Assembly: GCF_024734075.1 (NCBI RefSeq)
Contig: NZ_CP102850.1
Coordinates: forward strand, 3,534,001 to 3,598,000
Reading direction: 5' to 3'
Source of the DNA: Gordonia mangrovi
GTDB taxonomy: Bacteria; Actinomycetota; Actinomycetes; Mycobacteriales; Mycobacteriaceae
Length of the DNA stretch: 64,000 bases
Notes under the pieces: model-generated
Seen by the model: only the letters and a program-made list of their open reading frames with translations
Database searches by the model: none
What the model was told of the DNA's origin: nothing
Shown here: piece by piece, positions 26,476 to 35,779 of the stretch
Layout of the letters: every line of letters begins with the position of its first letter
Numbering within the stretch: position 1 is the stretch's first letter
Position numbers and translations under genes: made by a program

Positions 26476-27672
26476 TCAGTTCTCGCGATAGTCTCGGAGT
26501 AGGCCTTTGCTGATGATCTGCTTCTGGATCTCGCTGGTGCCCTCCCCGATGAGGAGGAACGGTGCCTCCCGCATGAGGCGTTCGATCTCGAAGTCCGTCG
26601 AGTAGCCGTAGCCGCCGTGGATGCGGAAGCTCGCCTGGGTCACCTCGGCGCAGTACTCGCTGCAGAGGTATTTGGCCATGCCGGCCGACACGTCGTTGCG
26701 GTCGCCGGAATCCTTGAGCCGGGCGGCATTCACCATCATCAGATGTGCGGCCTCGACCTTGGTGGCCATCTCGGCGAGGCTGAACGCGATCGCCTGGTGT
26801 TGCGCGATCGGCTTGCCGAAGGTGGACCGTTGCTGGGCGTAGCGAACGGCGAGTTCGAAGGCGCGCTGGGCGACTCCGCAGGCGCGTGCCGACACGTTGA
26901 CCCGACCGACCTCGACGCCGTCCATCATGTGGGTGAAACCGCGGCCGGGCGTACCACCGAGGATGTCGCTCGCCGATGCCCGGTAGCCGTCGAAGATGAG
27001 TTCGGTGGTGTCGATGCCCTTGTACCCCATCTTGTCGATCTTGCGGGGAATGGTGACTCCGGGCAGCACCTCCCCGAACCCCGCGGGCTTCTCGACGAGG
27101 AAGGTGGTCAGGTTCTTGTGCGGTTTCTCGGCGCCCTCGTCGGTCCGGACCAACGCCGCCACCAGTGTGGAGCTCGCCCCGTTGGTGAGCCACATCTTCT
27201 GCCCGGTGATCGAGTACTCGTCGTCGCCGGAGCGTTTGGCGGTGGTGGTGATGGCGGCAACATCGGAGCCGAGTTCGGGTTCGGACATGGAGAACGCGCC
27301 GCGCACCTCGCCGGTCGCCATCCGCGGCAGGAAGCGTTGCCGCTGTTCGTCGGTGCCGTGCTGCCGGATCATGTAGGCGACGATGAAGTGGGTGTTGATC
27401 ACGCCCGAGACGCTCATCCATCCGCGGGCGAGTTCCTCGACGCACAGCGCGTAGGTGAGCAGGGATTCACCCAGGCCGCCGTATTCCTCGGGAATCATCA
27501 GGCCGAACAGGCCCATCTCGGCCATTCCGTCGACGATCTCCTGCGGATAGGTGTCGCTGTGTTCGAGTTCCTGCGCCACCGGGATGACCTGTTTGTCCAC
27601 GAACCGGCGCACATTCGCGACGATGTCGGACTGCACGTCGGTCAATCCGAGGGTCTGTGCGAGTCGGGCCAT
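26476..27672 (-). CDS. Acyl-CoA dehydrogenase
   Basis: This is a 398-residue FAD enzyme introducing the 2,3 double bond in acyl-CoA. It has FGLMIPEEYGG, FSMSEPELGSDVAAI (FAD/substrate loop), FGKPIAQHQAI and the C-terminal IGEGTSEIQKQI, whose Glu is the expected catalytic base. The ATG at 27672 follows AGAGG; the frame extends to 27765. It is the first gene of an operon with the disrupted dehydrogenase. The exact acyl substrate cannot be told. Confidence 0.92.
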   Translation of the reverse strand: MARLAQTLGLTDVQSDIVANVRRFVDKQVIPVAQELEHSDTYPQEIVDGMAEMGLFGLMIPEEYGGLGESLLTYALCVEELARGWMSVSGVINTHFIVAYMIRQHGTDEQRQRFLPRMATGEVRGAFSMSEPELGSDVAAITTTAKRSGDDEYSITGQKMWLTNGASSTLVAALVRTDEGAEKPHKNLTTFLVEKPAGFGEVLPGVTIPRKIDKMGYKGIDTTELIFDGYRASASDILGGTPGRGFTHMMDGVEVGRVNVSARACGVAQRAFELAVRYAQQRSTFGKPIAQHQAIAFSLAEMATKVEAAHLMMVNAARLKDSGDRNDVSAGMAKYLCSEYCAEVTQASFRIHGGYGYSTDFEIERLMREAPFLLIGEGTSEIQKQIISKGLLRDYREN

Positions 27673-27973
27673 CGGGACCTCTTTCTCCGCTCGTTGGAGG
27701 CGTTCACTGCGCTGTGACAGCACTCTCAGCATGCCCGCTCGTGGTCCCGGGCGGAACGAGGACATCGGCTATCGGATGGTTAGCGGGAGCCAATGAGCCG
27801 TGGTCGTGGATCGGGCAGTCATAGGCGGGACCTATCCGACCCTGAGCGTGAAACGACTTGTGATCGTGCCGCACTCAGAGTGTATTCGAGATGGCGGAAT
27901 GACCACGCGATGACGGCAGGCGGGCCACACGGGCCGCGCCGCCCGCCTCGTCAGCCAAGGAAGAAGGAGATCC
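27673..27973. other. Divergent intergenic region
   Basis: This is about 300 bases between an acyl-CoA dehydrogenase (minus) and a thiolase (plus). It must contain both promoters. An inverted repeat ATAGG-5 bases-CCTAT at 27821-27835 is a possible small operator. No gene is seen. Confidence 0.4.
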
Positions 27974-29107
27974 ATGCGTGATGCAGTGATCGTGGATGCC
28001 GTACGCAGCCCCATCGGGCGCCGTCGAGGAGCGTTGTCGGGGATACACCCGGCCGATCTGTCGGCTCATGTGCTCGAATCCCTGGTCGAGCGCACCGGTC
28101 TCGACCCGGCGTCGGTCGACGATGTGGTCTGGGGCTGTGTCAGTCAGACCTCCGAGCAGGCCGGCAATGTGGCCCGTACCGCGATCCTCGCGGCCGGGTG
28201 GCCGGAGTCGGTGCCTGGTACCACGGTGACCCGAGCGTGTGGTTCCAGCCAACAAGCGCTGAGCATGGCCGCCGCTGCGGTGGTGTCCGGGCAGCAGGAC
28301 ATCGTGGTGGCCGGTGGCGTGGAGTCGATGAGCCGCGTACCGATGGGCAGCGCCGCCCCGAACGGGGAGAGCCAGCCACCCACCGTCCTCGACCGTTACG
28401 GCGTCGATCGTTTCAGCCAGGGCATCGGGGCCGAGATGATGGCGCAGAAATGGTCGCTGAGCCGGACCACTCTCGACACGTTCTCTCTTCGCTCCCACGA
28501 ACTGGCCGCGCAGGCAGCCGATGCCGGCGCCTTCGACGGTCAACTCGCACCCATCCCGGGTGTTCTCGAAGGGGATGAGGGCATTCGTCGTGGCGGCACG
28601 CTCGAGTCGATGGCGGCGCTCAAGCCCGCTTTCCGTGACGACGGTGTCATCCATGCCGGCAACGCCTCCCAGATCTCCGATGGCGCCGCGGCGCTGCTCG
28701 TCATGGGATCGGACACCGCAGCACAACACGGACTCACGCCGCTGGCCCGGGTACATACCGCGGTGGTGGCCGGTGATGATCCGGTCATCATGCTGACCGG
28801 TCCCATCGCAGCTACTGCCAAGGCGCTCGATCGATCCGGGCTGGCGATCGGCGACATCGGCGCGTTCGAGATCAACGAGGCCTTCGCGCCCGTCCCGCTC
28901 GCCTGGCAGATCGAGACCGGCGCCGACCCCGACCGGGTCAATCCGCTCGGCGGCGCCATCGCGGTGGGACACCCGCTCGGCGGCTCCGGTGCGATCCTGA
29001 TGACACGACTGGTACATCACATGCGCGACAACGGTATTCGGTACGGGATGCAGTCGATGTGCGAGGCCGGCGGAATGGCCAACGCCACCATCGTCGAGCT
29101 GCTCTGA
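27974..29107 (+). CDS. Thiolase (acetyl-CoA C-acyltransferase)
   Basis: This 377-residue thiolase cleaves 3-ketoacyl-CoA with CoA, or condenses two acyl-CoAs. It has the nucleophile Cys in TRACGSSQQAL (about Cys90), INEAFAPVPLAW, the His motif AIAVGHPLGGSGA and the second Cys in SMCEAGGMANA. It starts MRDAVIVDAVRSPIG after AGGAAGAAGGAG. It is slightly short of the typical 390-400 residues but complete. It resembles FadA5-like thiolases in general layout. The substrate is unknown. Confidence 0.92.
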   Translation: MRDAVIVDAVRSPIGRRRGALSGIHPADLSAHVLESLVERTGLDPASVDDVVWGCVSQTSEQAGNVARTAILAAGWPESVPGTTVTRACGSSQQALSMAAAAVVSGQQDIVVAGGVESMSRVPMGSAAPNGESQPPTVLDRYGVDRFSQGIGAEMMAQKWSLSRTTLDTFSLRSHELAAQAADAGAFDGQLAPIPGVLEGDEGIRRGGTLESMAALKPAFRDDGVIHAGNASQISDGAAALLVMGSDTAAQHGLTPLARVHTAVVAGDDPVIMLTGPIAATAKALDRSGLAIGDIGAFEINEAFAPVPLAWQIETGADPDRVNPLGGAIAVGHPLGGSGAILMTRLVHHMRDNGIRYGMQSMCEAGGMANATIVELL

Positions 29108-29115
29108 CGTCCCAC

Positions 29116-29166
29116 GCAGAGACCTCACCTCTCGCCGAAGACCTCGGGAGCGCGGAGGGTCTCTGC
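29116..29166. terminator. Hairpin between convergent thiolase and acyl-CoA dehydrogenase genes
   Basis: GCAGAGACC (29116-29124) pairs perfectly with GGTCTCTGC (29158-29166). An overlapping alternative stem, GACCTCACC (29121-29129) with GGTGAGGTC (29172-29180), is mutually exclusive with it. It sits between the two gene ends. Confidence 0.5.
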
Positions 29167-29230
29167 ACACCGGTGAGGTCGCTGCGCCGACCCTGGACAC
29201 ACAAAACAGCCCTACCGGCTCGGAGTCGGG

Positions 29231-30409
29231 TCAGCGGGACCGTTGTGCCTGCTTGACGAGGTTGCCGCCGACGATCAGACGCTGGATCTCGCTGGTGCCC
29301 TCGTAGAGTCGCAGCAGTCGCACGTCGCGGTAGATGCGCTCCACCGGGACCTCGCGCATGTAACCGCTGCCGCCGTGAATCTGGACGGCGAGGTCGGCGA
29401 CCTTACCCACCATCTCGGTGCAGAAGAGCTTTGTGGCAGATGGGGCGATGCGTCGATCGGTGTTGTCCACCCAGGCCCGGGCGGCGTCGCGCACCATCGC
29501 CCGGCCGGCCATCACCCCGGTCTGTTGGTCGGCGAGCATGGCCTGCACCAGCTGGAACGTGCCGATCGGCGCGCCGCCCTGCGTCGCGGTGGCGGCCCAG
29601 GCGACCGATTCGTCGAGAGCGCGCTGGGCGGTGCCGACCGACAACGCGGCAATATGTACGCGCCCGCGAGCCAAGGAGGTCATCGCGGCCCGATAGCCGA
29701 CATCTTCGCTGCCGCCCACCAGGGCGCTGCCGGGCACCCGGACGTCGTCGAAGTGCACATCCGAGGTCCACGCACCCTCTTGTCCCATCTTGCGGTCCTT
29801 GCTGCCCACCGTCACGCCTGCGGTGTCGGCGGGAACCAGGAACACCGCGATGCCCGTGCCGTTCTCGTCCTTGGGGCGGGTGCGCGCGAACACCACGAAC
29901 AGATCGGCGAGCGGTGCGTTGGTGATGAATCTCTTCTCACCGCTGATCACCCACTCCGCTCCATCGCGGACTGCCTTGGTGCGCAGGCCGGCCGGGTCGG
30001 AGCCGGCACCCGGTTCGGTCAGGGCGAATGACGCGACGACCTCGCCCGAGGCGATCTTCGCCAGCCAGGTGGACTTCTGTTCGTCGGTGCCGAACCCGAC
30101 GAGGACCTGACCGGCGATCCCGTTGTTGGTCCCGAACATCGACCGCAGGGCCAGTGACGTGTAGCCGAACTCCATCGCGAGTTCGACATCCTGGGTGAGA
30201 TCGAGTCCCAGTCCACCCCACTCCTGGGGGATGGCGTAGCCGAACAGCCCCATGTCTTTGGCCGTCGCGCGGATGTCCTCGGGGATCGCGTCGCCGTCGA
30301 GGATCTCCTGTTCCCGCGGAAGCACTTTCTCCCGGATGAATTCGCGTGTCGCCGCGAGAATGTCGGCGAAGTCGTCGTCGCTGACCTGCGGTTGGGTGCT
30401 GTTGCTCAT
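29231..30409 (-). CDS. Acyl-CoA dehydrogenase
   Basis: This 392-residue acyl-CoA dehydrogenase has LFGYAIPQEWGGLGLDL, FALTEPGAGSDPAGL, GGSGYMREVPVERIYRD and the catalytic-type RLYEGTSEIQRLIVG. ATGs at 30421 and 30409 are both possible; the inner one has GAGG at a better distance. It is divergent from the SDR gene and convergent with the thiolase. Confidence 0.91.
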   Translation of the reverse strand: MSNSTQPQVSDDDFADILAATREFIREKVLPREQEILDGDAIPEDIRATAKDMGLFGYAIPQEWGGLGLDLTQDVELAMEFGYTSLALRSMFGTNNGIAGQVLVGFGTDEQKSTWLAKIASGEVVASFALTEPGAGSDPAGLRTKAVRDGAEWVISGEKRFITNAPLADLFVVFARTRPKDENGTGIAVFLVPADTAGVTVGSKDRKMGQEGAWTSDVHFDDVRVPGSALVGGSEDVGYRAAMTSLARGRVHIAALSVGTAQRALDESVAWAATATQGGAPIGTFQLVQAMLADQQTGVMAGRAMVRDAARAWVDNTDRRIAPSATKLFCTEMVGKVADLAVQIHGGSGYMREVPVERIYRDVRLLRLYEGTSEIQRLIVGGNLVKQAQRSR

Positions 30410-30539
30410 GACACTGGTCATCCTCTCACTCTGACGGTTCGTACGTAGGCGGTCCACATCGAACTCCCTTTCGCACCCTTAGCTGCTTTGAATGGATCAA
30501 CGAGCGTTCTCAGCGTCGGTGAGCGGTAGATTCCGACAC

Positions 30540-31295
30540 ATGGATTCTTCATCCCAGCTGCTCCTCGACGGACGGACCGCGGTCGTCACCGGCGCCGCTC
30601 AGGGGATCGGTTTCGAGATCGCTCGTTCATTTGCCGAGGCGGGGGCGCGCGTGGTGATCGGCGACCTCAACCCGGACGCCGTGACCGCGGCCGCCGAGAA
30701 ACTCGGCGGTGCCCAGGTGGCGCGAGCGGTGCGGTGCGATGTCACCGTGGCGGCCGAGATGGACGCCCTGCTCGCCGATGCCGTCGACACCTTCGGCTCG
30801 CTCGACGTGATGGTGAACAACGCCGGCATCACGCGGGACGCGACCATGCGCACGATGACCGAGGAGGACTTCGATCTGGTGATCTCGGTTCACCTCAAGG
30901 GCACCTGGAACGGGACGCGCAAGGCGGCCGCCATCATGCGGGAGGCCAAACGCGGTGCGATCGTGAACATCTCGTCACTCTCGGGCAAGGTCGGCATGGT
31001 CGGGCAGACCAATTACTCGGCAGCCAAGGCCGGCATCGTCGGCATGACCAAGGCTGCGGCCAAGGAAATGGCGCACCACGGGGTACGCGTCAACGCCATC
31101 CAGCCCGGTCTCATTCGTTCGGCGATGACCGAGGCGATGCCGGCCAAGGCGTGGGATCAGAAGATGGCCGAGATCCCGATGCAACGGCCCGGCGAGGTCG
31201 ACGAAGTCGCCTCCGTCGCCTTGTTCCTCGCATCCGACATGTCGTCGTACATGACCGGCACCGTGCTCGAGGTGACCGGCGGGCGGTTCATGTGA
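30540..31295 (+). CDS. Short-chain dehydrogenase/reductase (FabG-like)
   Basis: This 251-residue classical SDR, likely NAD(P)-dependent 3-hydroxyacyl/3-ketoacyl oxidoreductase, has the cofactor motif TGAAQGIG (about 19-26), NNAG, the catalytic Ser of NISSLSG and [10 protein letters not shown] (Tyr-x3-Lys). It is followed after 46 bases by a thiolase, consistent with the last two steps of a beta-oxidation round. Confidence 0.9.
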   Translation: MDSSSQLLLDGRTAVVTGAAQGIGFEIARSFAEAGARVVIGDLNPDAVTAAAEKLGGAQVARAVRCDVTVAAEMDALLADAVDTFGSLDVMVNNAGITRDATMRTMTEEDFDLVISVHLKGTWNGTRKAAAIMREAKRGAIVNISSLSGKVGMVGQTNYSAAKAGIVGMTKAAAKEMAHHGVRVNAIQPGLIRSAMTEAMPAKAWDQKMAEIPMQRPGEVDEVASVALFLASDMSSYMTGTVLEVTGGRFM

Positions 31296-31341
31296 CCGCC
31301 GCGGGCTCTACCATCCGACCGTTGACCACGAAAGGCGCCCA

Positions 31342-32565
31342 ATGAGGGACATCGTCATCTGTGAACCCGTTCGCACCCCGATCGGGCGGTACGGCGGTAT
31401 GTTCCGCGATGTCACTGCAGTCGAACTCGGGGTGACCGCGTTGCGTGGCATGCTCGAGCGGTCCGGCCTGGCGCCCGAGGCGGTGGAGGACGTGATCCTC
31501 GGACACTGCAACGGCAACAGCGAGGCCCCCGCCATCGGACGGGTCGTCGCGCTCGATGCGGGTCTACCGATCACCGTGGGTGGCATGCACATCGATCGAC
31601 GTTGCGGGTCGGGGCTGCAAGCAGTGATCCAGGCCGGATTCCAGGTGGCAGGCGGCGACAACGACATCGTCGTCGCCGGGGGTACCGAGTCGATGAGCAA
31701 CGCCTCGTTCTACTCGACCGACATGCGGTGGGGTGGTGCGCGGACCGGTATCACCATGCACGACAGTCTGGTTCGGGCGCGTTCTACCGCGGGTGGCCAA
31801 CACTATCCGGTCCCCGGCGGGATGATCGAGACCGCGGAGAACCTGCGCAAGGAATACGAGATCGGTCGCGCCGAACAGGACGAGTTGGCAGTGGAATCGC
31901 ATCTGCGCGCGGTGCGCGCGCAGAAGGACGGCATCCTCGCCGAGGAGATCATCCCGGTGACCGTCGCCGGGAAGGGTGGCGAACGCGTCATCGACACCGA
32001 CGAGCATCCCCGGCCGGACGTGTCCGTGGATGCGCTGGCCAAGCTCAGGCCCATCATGGGTCAACAGGATCCCGATGCCACGGTGACCGCCGGCAACGCC
32101 AGCGGTCAGAATGATGCGGCCGCGATGTGCATCGTGACCACCCCCGACGTCGCCGAGCGGCACGGGTTGCGACCGCTGGTGCGGCTGGTGTCGTGGGCGG
32201 TGGCCGGCGTCCCGCCTCGCACCATGGGCATCGGCCCGGTGCCCGCCACCGAGAAGGCGCTGGCCAAGGCCGGTCTCTCGCTGGCCGACATCGACCTCAT
32301 CGAACTCAACGAGGCGTTTGCCGCCCAGGCGCTGGCCGTCACCCGTGCATGGGGTTTCGGACGCTTCGGTTCCGGCGGCGACTTCGACCGCACGAATGTG
32401 CACGGATCGGGTATCTCTCTCGGACATCCGGTGGGTGCCACCGGGGTTCGGATGCTGGCGTCGCTCGCACGCGAGATGGACCGGCGGCAGGTGCGTTACG
32501 GCCTCGAGACGATGTGCATCGGCGGCGGACAGGGCCTCGCTGCGGTCTTCGAGCGCGTCTCCTAG
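31342..32565 (+). CDS. Thiolase (acetyl-CoA C-acetyltransferase)
   Basis: This 407-residue thiolase has its nucleophile in DRRCGSGLQAVIQA (about Cys90), ELNEAFAAQALAV, SGISLGHPVGATGVRM and the final Cys in ETMCIGGGQGLA. It follows the SDR gene in the same direction. Its stop overlaps the stop of the convergent LysR gene by 4 bases. Confidence 0.93.
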   Translation: MRDIVICEPVRTPIGRYGGMFRDVTAVELGVTALRGMLERSGLAPEAVEDVILGHCNGNSEAPAIGRVVALDAGLPITVGGMHIDRRCGSGLQAVIQAGFQVAGGDNDIVVAGGTESMSNASFYSTDMRWGGARTGITMHDSLVRARSTAGGQHYPVPGGMIETAENLRKEYEIGRAEQDELAVESHLRAVRAQKDGILAEEIIPVTVAGKGGERVIDTDEHPRPDVSVDALAKLRPIMGQQDPDATVTAGNASGQNDAAAMCIVTTPDVAERHGLRPLVRLVSWAVAGVPPRTMGIGPVPATEKALAKAGLSLADIDLIELNEAFAAQALAVTRAWGFGRFGSGGDFDRTNVHGSGISLGHPVGATGVRMLASLAREMDRRQVRYGLETMCIGGGQGLAAVFERVS

Positions 32566-33443
32566 CGACCACTCGACACGACAAGGCGGATCAGGTCCAC
32601 GAACGCCCGACCGACCGGCGACAACGTGGCGGGGTCGAAGGCGATCGCGAACGGACGGACGAAGCGCGGTTCCACCGTCCGGACCACGGCGCGGTCGGCG
32701 GCGGCCTCGGCCATCGTCTTCTCCAGCATGGTTCCACCGATGCCGGCGAGCACCATGGGAAGTCGTTCCTCCCGATGCTCGGAGAGGACGGCCAGCGGCG
32801 GTCGGGAACCCGCGACCCGGATCGCCTCCTCGATCTCGTCGGCCACGGACTGCCCGCGCGGCACGAACACCATTGGTACCGCGGGCAACGCCTCCAGCGG
32901 GATCGGGCCGTCGGGCACCGGGGTCCCGGGTGGGTAGATGAGCAAGTACTCCTGCTCGCCCACGACGATGACCTCGAGGTCGTCGCCGGCGATCGGCAGA
33001 TGGGCGACGGCGAACTCGCAGTGGCCGTCCTCGATGGCCGACGCAGCCTGGGTTTCGTCGCGGAGTTCGCCGAAACGAACCGTGACACCGGGAAACTCGG
33101 ATCGGAATCGGACCAGTAGGTCGACGAGGGGGCCCGATGCCACCGACGGCACCGCGAGGATGTCGAGACGCCCGGTCAACTCGTCGGAGGACGCGGACAA
33201 CAGATCTCCGACCGCGTCGACGTCGCGCACGATCTGTCGTGCCGGACCGACCATCGTGCGGCCGGCTGAGCTGAGCACCATGCCACGGCCGATCCGGTGA
33301 AAGAGCTGCACGCCCAGTTCGCGTTCCAAAGCGCGCAGTGCCTGCGAGACCGTCGGCTGGGCGACGCCGAGGGCACCTGCGGCACCCCCGATGCCCTCGT
33401 GTTCGACGACCGCGAGGAAGTACTCGATCTGGCGGAGTTCCAC
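32562..33443 (-). CDS. LysR-family transcriptional regulator
   Basis: This 293-residue regulator has an N-terminal winged helix (MELRQIEYFLAVVEHEGIGGAAGALGVAQP) and an effector-binding domain (about 90-290). It is likely to sense a small acid or CoA-pathway metabolite and regulate neighbouring genes. It lies head-to-tail, 4 bases after another LysR gene. Confidence 0.92.
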   Translation of the reverse strand: MELRQIEYFLAVVEHEGIGGAAGALGVAQPTVSQALRALERELGVQLFHRIGRGMVLSSAGRTMVGPARQIVRDVDAVGDLLSASSDELTGRLDILAVPSVASGPLVDLLVRFRSEFPGVTVRFGELRDETQAASAIEDGHCEFAVAHLPIAGDDLEVIVVGEQEYLLIYPPGTPVPDGPIPLEALPAVPMVFVPRGQSVADEIEEAIRVAGSRPPLAVLSEHREERLPMVLAGIGGTMLEKTMAEAAADRAVVRTVEPRFVRPFAIAFDPATLSPVGRAFVDLIRLVVSSGR

Positions 33444-33447
33444 TGCC

Positions 33448-34365
33448 TCACCAATCGCCGAAGTCGGTCAGTTCGTCGGCCGGTTCACCGGCTGCCGCGT
33501 CGGCCAGGTCGCGGGCGACCGAGAGGAATGCCATGGCTGCCGGCGATGGTCGACCCGATCGCAGCACCAGCCCGAATCCGCGGGTCAGCGGCGGGTCGAT
33601 GCGATACCGAAGTGTGTCCGGCATCTGTTGCTGTGCAACGACATCGGGGACGATGGTGGCACCGGTACCGCGAGCCACCAGGTCCCAGGTGGCCGTGGGA
33701 TGTGCGCAATCGACCACCACATTGCGACCGTTGTCGGCGATCACGTCCGAGAGCACTGCGGAGGTGCCGGGATCGCCCAGGTCGACCACGAGCGGGATCT
33801 GACGAATATCGGCTCGCGGCACCGGTTCCGGCAGGCCGGCGGTGAGACCCGGGGGCACCGCGAGCACGAGTTCCTGGGTACCGAGCGGAACGGCCGTGAA
33901 CGTTGCATGTTCGGCGGAGGTGTCCATCACTCCGATCTCTGCATCACCTCGGCGGAGTGCGGCGAGCACACCGCTCGGGCCGTCGGCGGCCACGATGCGC
34001 GCGGCGAGACGTGGGAAGCGATCCCGGAACACCCGGACGATCTCCACCATCGGATCGATGCTGAAGGCGCTGTGCGTGACGACGTCGACGCGGCCCGACC
34101 GGAGTTCGCGGACGGCGTCGACCTTGGCCTTGGCCCGGTCCACGTCGGTCAGGATTCGACGTGCCGCGACGTCGAGTTTGCGGCCCGCCTCGGTCAGTTC
34201 GAGGCGTCGACCCGACCGGTCGAACAACGTGACCCCTAGTCGGCGTTCCAACGTCCGGATCGCCTGGGACAGCGACGGTTGCGAGATGTACAGGGACTGG
34301 GCTGCCTTCGTGATCCCGCCATGGTCGACCACCGCGACGAAGTAGGTGACCAGATGCAGATCCAC
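33448..34365 (-). CDS. LysR-family transcriptional regulator
   Basis: This 305-residue LysR protein has the winged helix MDLHLVTYFVAVVDHGGITKAAQSLYISQPSL and a substrate domain with a periplasmic-binding-protein fold (about 92-295). Two LysR genes in a tight tandem are unusual, since these regulators usually lie alone next to their targets. They may be a duplicated pair although their sequences have diverged. Confidence 0.92.
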   Translation of the reverse strand: MDLHLVTYFVAVVDHGGITKAAQSLYISQPSLSQAIRTLERRLGVTLFDRSGRRLELTEAGRKLDVAARRILTDVDRAKAKVDAVRELRSGRVDVVTHSAFSIDPMVEIVRVFRDRFPRLAARIVAADGPSGVLAALRRGDAEIGVMDTSAEHATFTAVPLGTQELVLAVPPGLTAGLPEPVPRADIRQIPLVVDLGDPGTSAVLSDVIADNGRNVVVDCAHPTATWDLVARGTGATIVPDVVAQQQMPDTLRYRIDPPLTRGFGLVLRSGRPSPAAMAFLSVARDLADAAAGEPADELTDFGDW

Positions 34366-34421
34366 AGGCTCATCGTACGGAGGCCGGAGCGCGCAGTGCG
34401 CGCTCGGTCATCGTCGAGCGG

Positions 34422-34591
34422 TCACTTGCCGGTCCAACGGGTGCCCGGCCGCTCCCCTCGGGTCAAGGCCTTGAGGTCCATGTCACCACCGAATTCGCCG
34501 ACGGCGTCGCCGTCATCACCATCAACCGGCCGGAGGCCAAGAACGCGGTCAACCTCGAGGTGGCCGAAGGCATCGCCGCAGGCGTTCATCG
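34422..34591. pseudogene. Rearranged enoyl-CoA hydratase remnants
   Basis: Two crotonase scraps lie head to head. On the plus strand, about 34473-34591 reads FADGVAVITINRPEAKNAVN then LEVAEGIAAGV, the typical N-terminal strand of an enoyl-CoA hydratase, with no start codon and no continuation. On the minus strand, 34481-34422 reads MDLKALTRGERP to a stop, which is the usual segment after the active-site loop. The two cannot be one gene. A deletion with inversion of an echA-type gene is inferred. Confidence 0.7.
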
Positions 34592-35662
34592 GGGGCTCCC
34601 GTCGGGGGTGGTGGAGGCGACAGGTACAGCCAGATGCCAGCGGACCGGCGAGCCCTCGGTCGGAGTGAGCACGCCGCGCTGTTGGAGGACGACGAGATGA
34701 GCGTGGGTCTCCCGCATCGCCATCCGGGCGAGATCGGTGCCGAGTTGCTCGAATGGACGCGACCAGGTGACCGACCGAGTGATCTCCCACGCGGTGCTCT
34801 CCGGACTCTCGACGACCGCCGTGGTGATCTCTCGCAGTCGCTCTTCGTGGTGTTCGAGAAGGTCCGTGACACGGTCGGCGAGTCCGCGGAACCGGTACTC
34901 ATGGGACGGGAGTGCCTCGAGGTCGGGGAGCTTCTCGGTGTGGGCGAGGGAGACCAGGTACTGGTCGAGCGGGTTGTGCAACTGGAATGCATTGGTCGAC
35001 ACGTTCGGGCTGATCCGGGGCAGCAGGTGGTCGCCGGTGAAGATGACCCCGGCGTCGTCGTCGGCGAAACAGAGATGGCCGGCCGTGTGTCCGGGCGTCC
35101 ACAGCGCGCGGACGTTCCACCCCGGCAGGTTCAGCGGCTCGTCGTGTTCGAGTTCGACGTCCATCGGGCGGCCTTTGGGCAGTCGCGCGATGTGCCGGAA
35201 GCCGTTGTCGGTGACGTCCGGCGCGCCCAGCGCCTCGAGCTCCCGTTTGGCATTCGAGAGCTGCTGCTCGATCTCGGTGTCGGTGACATGGTGCAGGTGA
35301 CGGGCATCGTTGCGATGCATCGCGAGCACCGGATCGACGTGCTCGAGCAGGCGCGGCACCAGGCCGAAGTGATCGGGATGCAGATGCGTGATCGAGACGT
35401 GCCGCACGTCGGTGATGTCGTGGCCGGTGGCGTGGATGCCGTCGACCAGCGCCTGCCAGGAGTCGTCCGAGGGCCAACCGGTGTCGATCAGGGCGATGCC
35501 GTCGGGCAGTGCCAGGACGTAGATCAGGACATAGCGCAGCGGGTTGGGTGCCATCGGGACGGGGATGGACCAGAGTCCCGGGCGGACCTCCTCCACCGGG
35601 GGGAGAACCTTCTCGGCCCACGCCTCCCGCTGACGATGTCCGGTGACCTCGATCGTGGTCAT
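34586..35662 (-). CDS. MBL-fold metallohydrolase
   Basis: This 358-residue metallo-beta-lactamase-fold hydrolase has the metal site THLHPDHFG (about 94-102), later ligands in WTPGHTAGHL and GDHLLPRISPN, and a C-terminal helical region. The ATG at 35662 (MTTIEVTGHR) has GGAGG upstream. The substrate is unknown; in CoA clusters such enzymes often act as thioesterase-like or lactonase-like hydrolases. Its 3' end abuts the enoyl-CoA hydratase remnant. Confidence 0.85.
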   Translation of the reverse strand: MTTIEVTGHRQREAWAEKVLPPVEEVRPGLWSIPVPMAPNPLRYVLIYVLALPDGIALIDTGWPSDDSWQALVDGIHATGHDITDVRHVSITHLHPDHFGLVPRLLEHVDPVLAMHRNDARHLHHVTDTEIEQQLSNAKRELEALGAPDVTDNGFRHIARLPKGRPMDVELEHDEPLNLPGWNVRALWTPGHTAGHLCFADDDAGVIFTGDHLLPRISPNVSTNAFQLHNPLDQYLVSLAHTEKLPDLEALPSHEYRFRGLADRVTDLLEHHEERLREITTAVVESPESTAWEITRSVTWSRPFEQLGTDLARMAMRETHAHLVVLQQRGVLTPTEGSPVRWHLAVPVASTTPDGSPR

Positions 35663-35779
35663 CTGCACCTCCAGATCGTCGCGCACAGATAGACAGTTGC
35701 GCGCATCAACTTCCATCCGATCACGCGGGCCGAATCCCGGACAAAGTGGGTCCGGCTCACGCTCGATGAGGAACTACCT

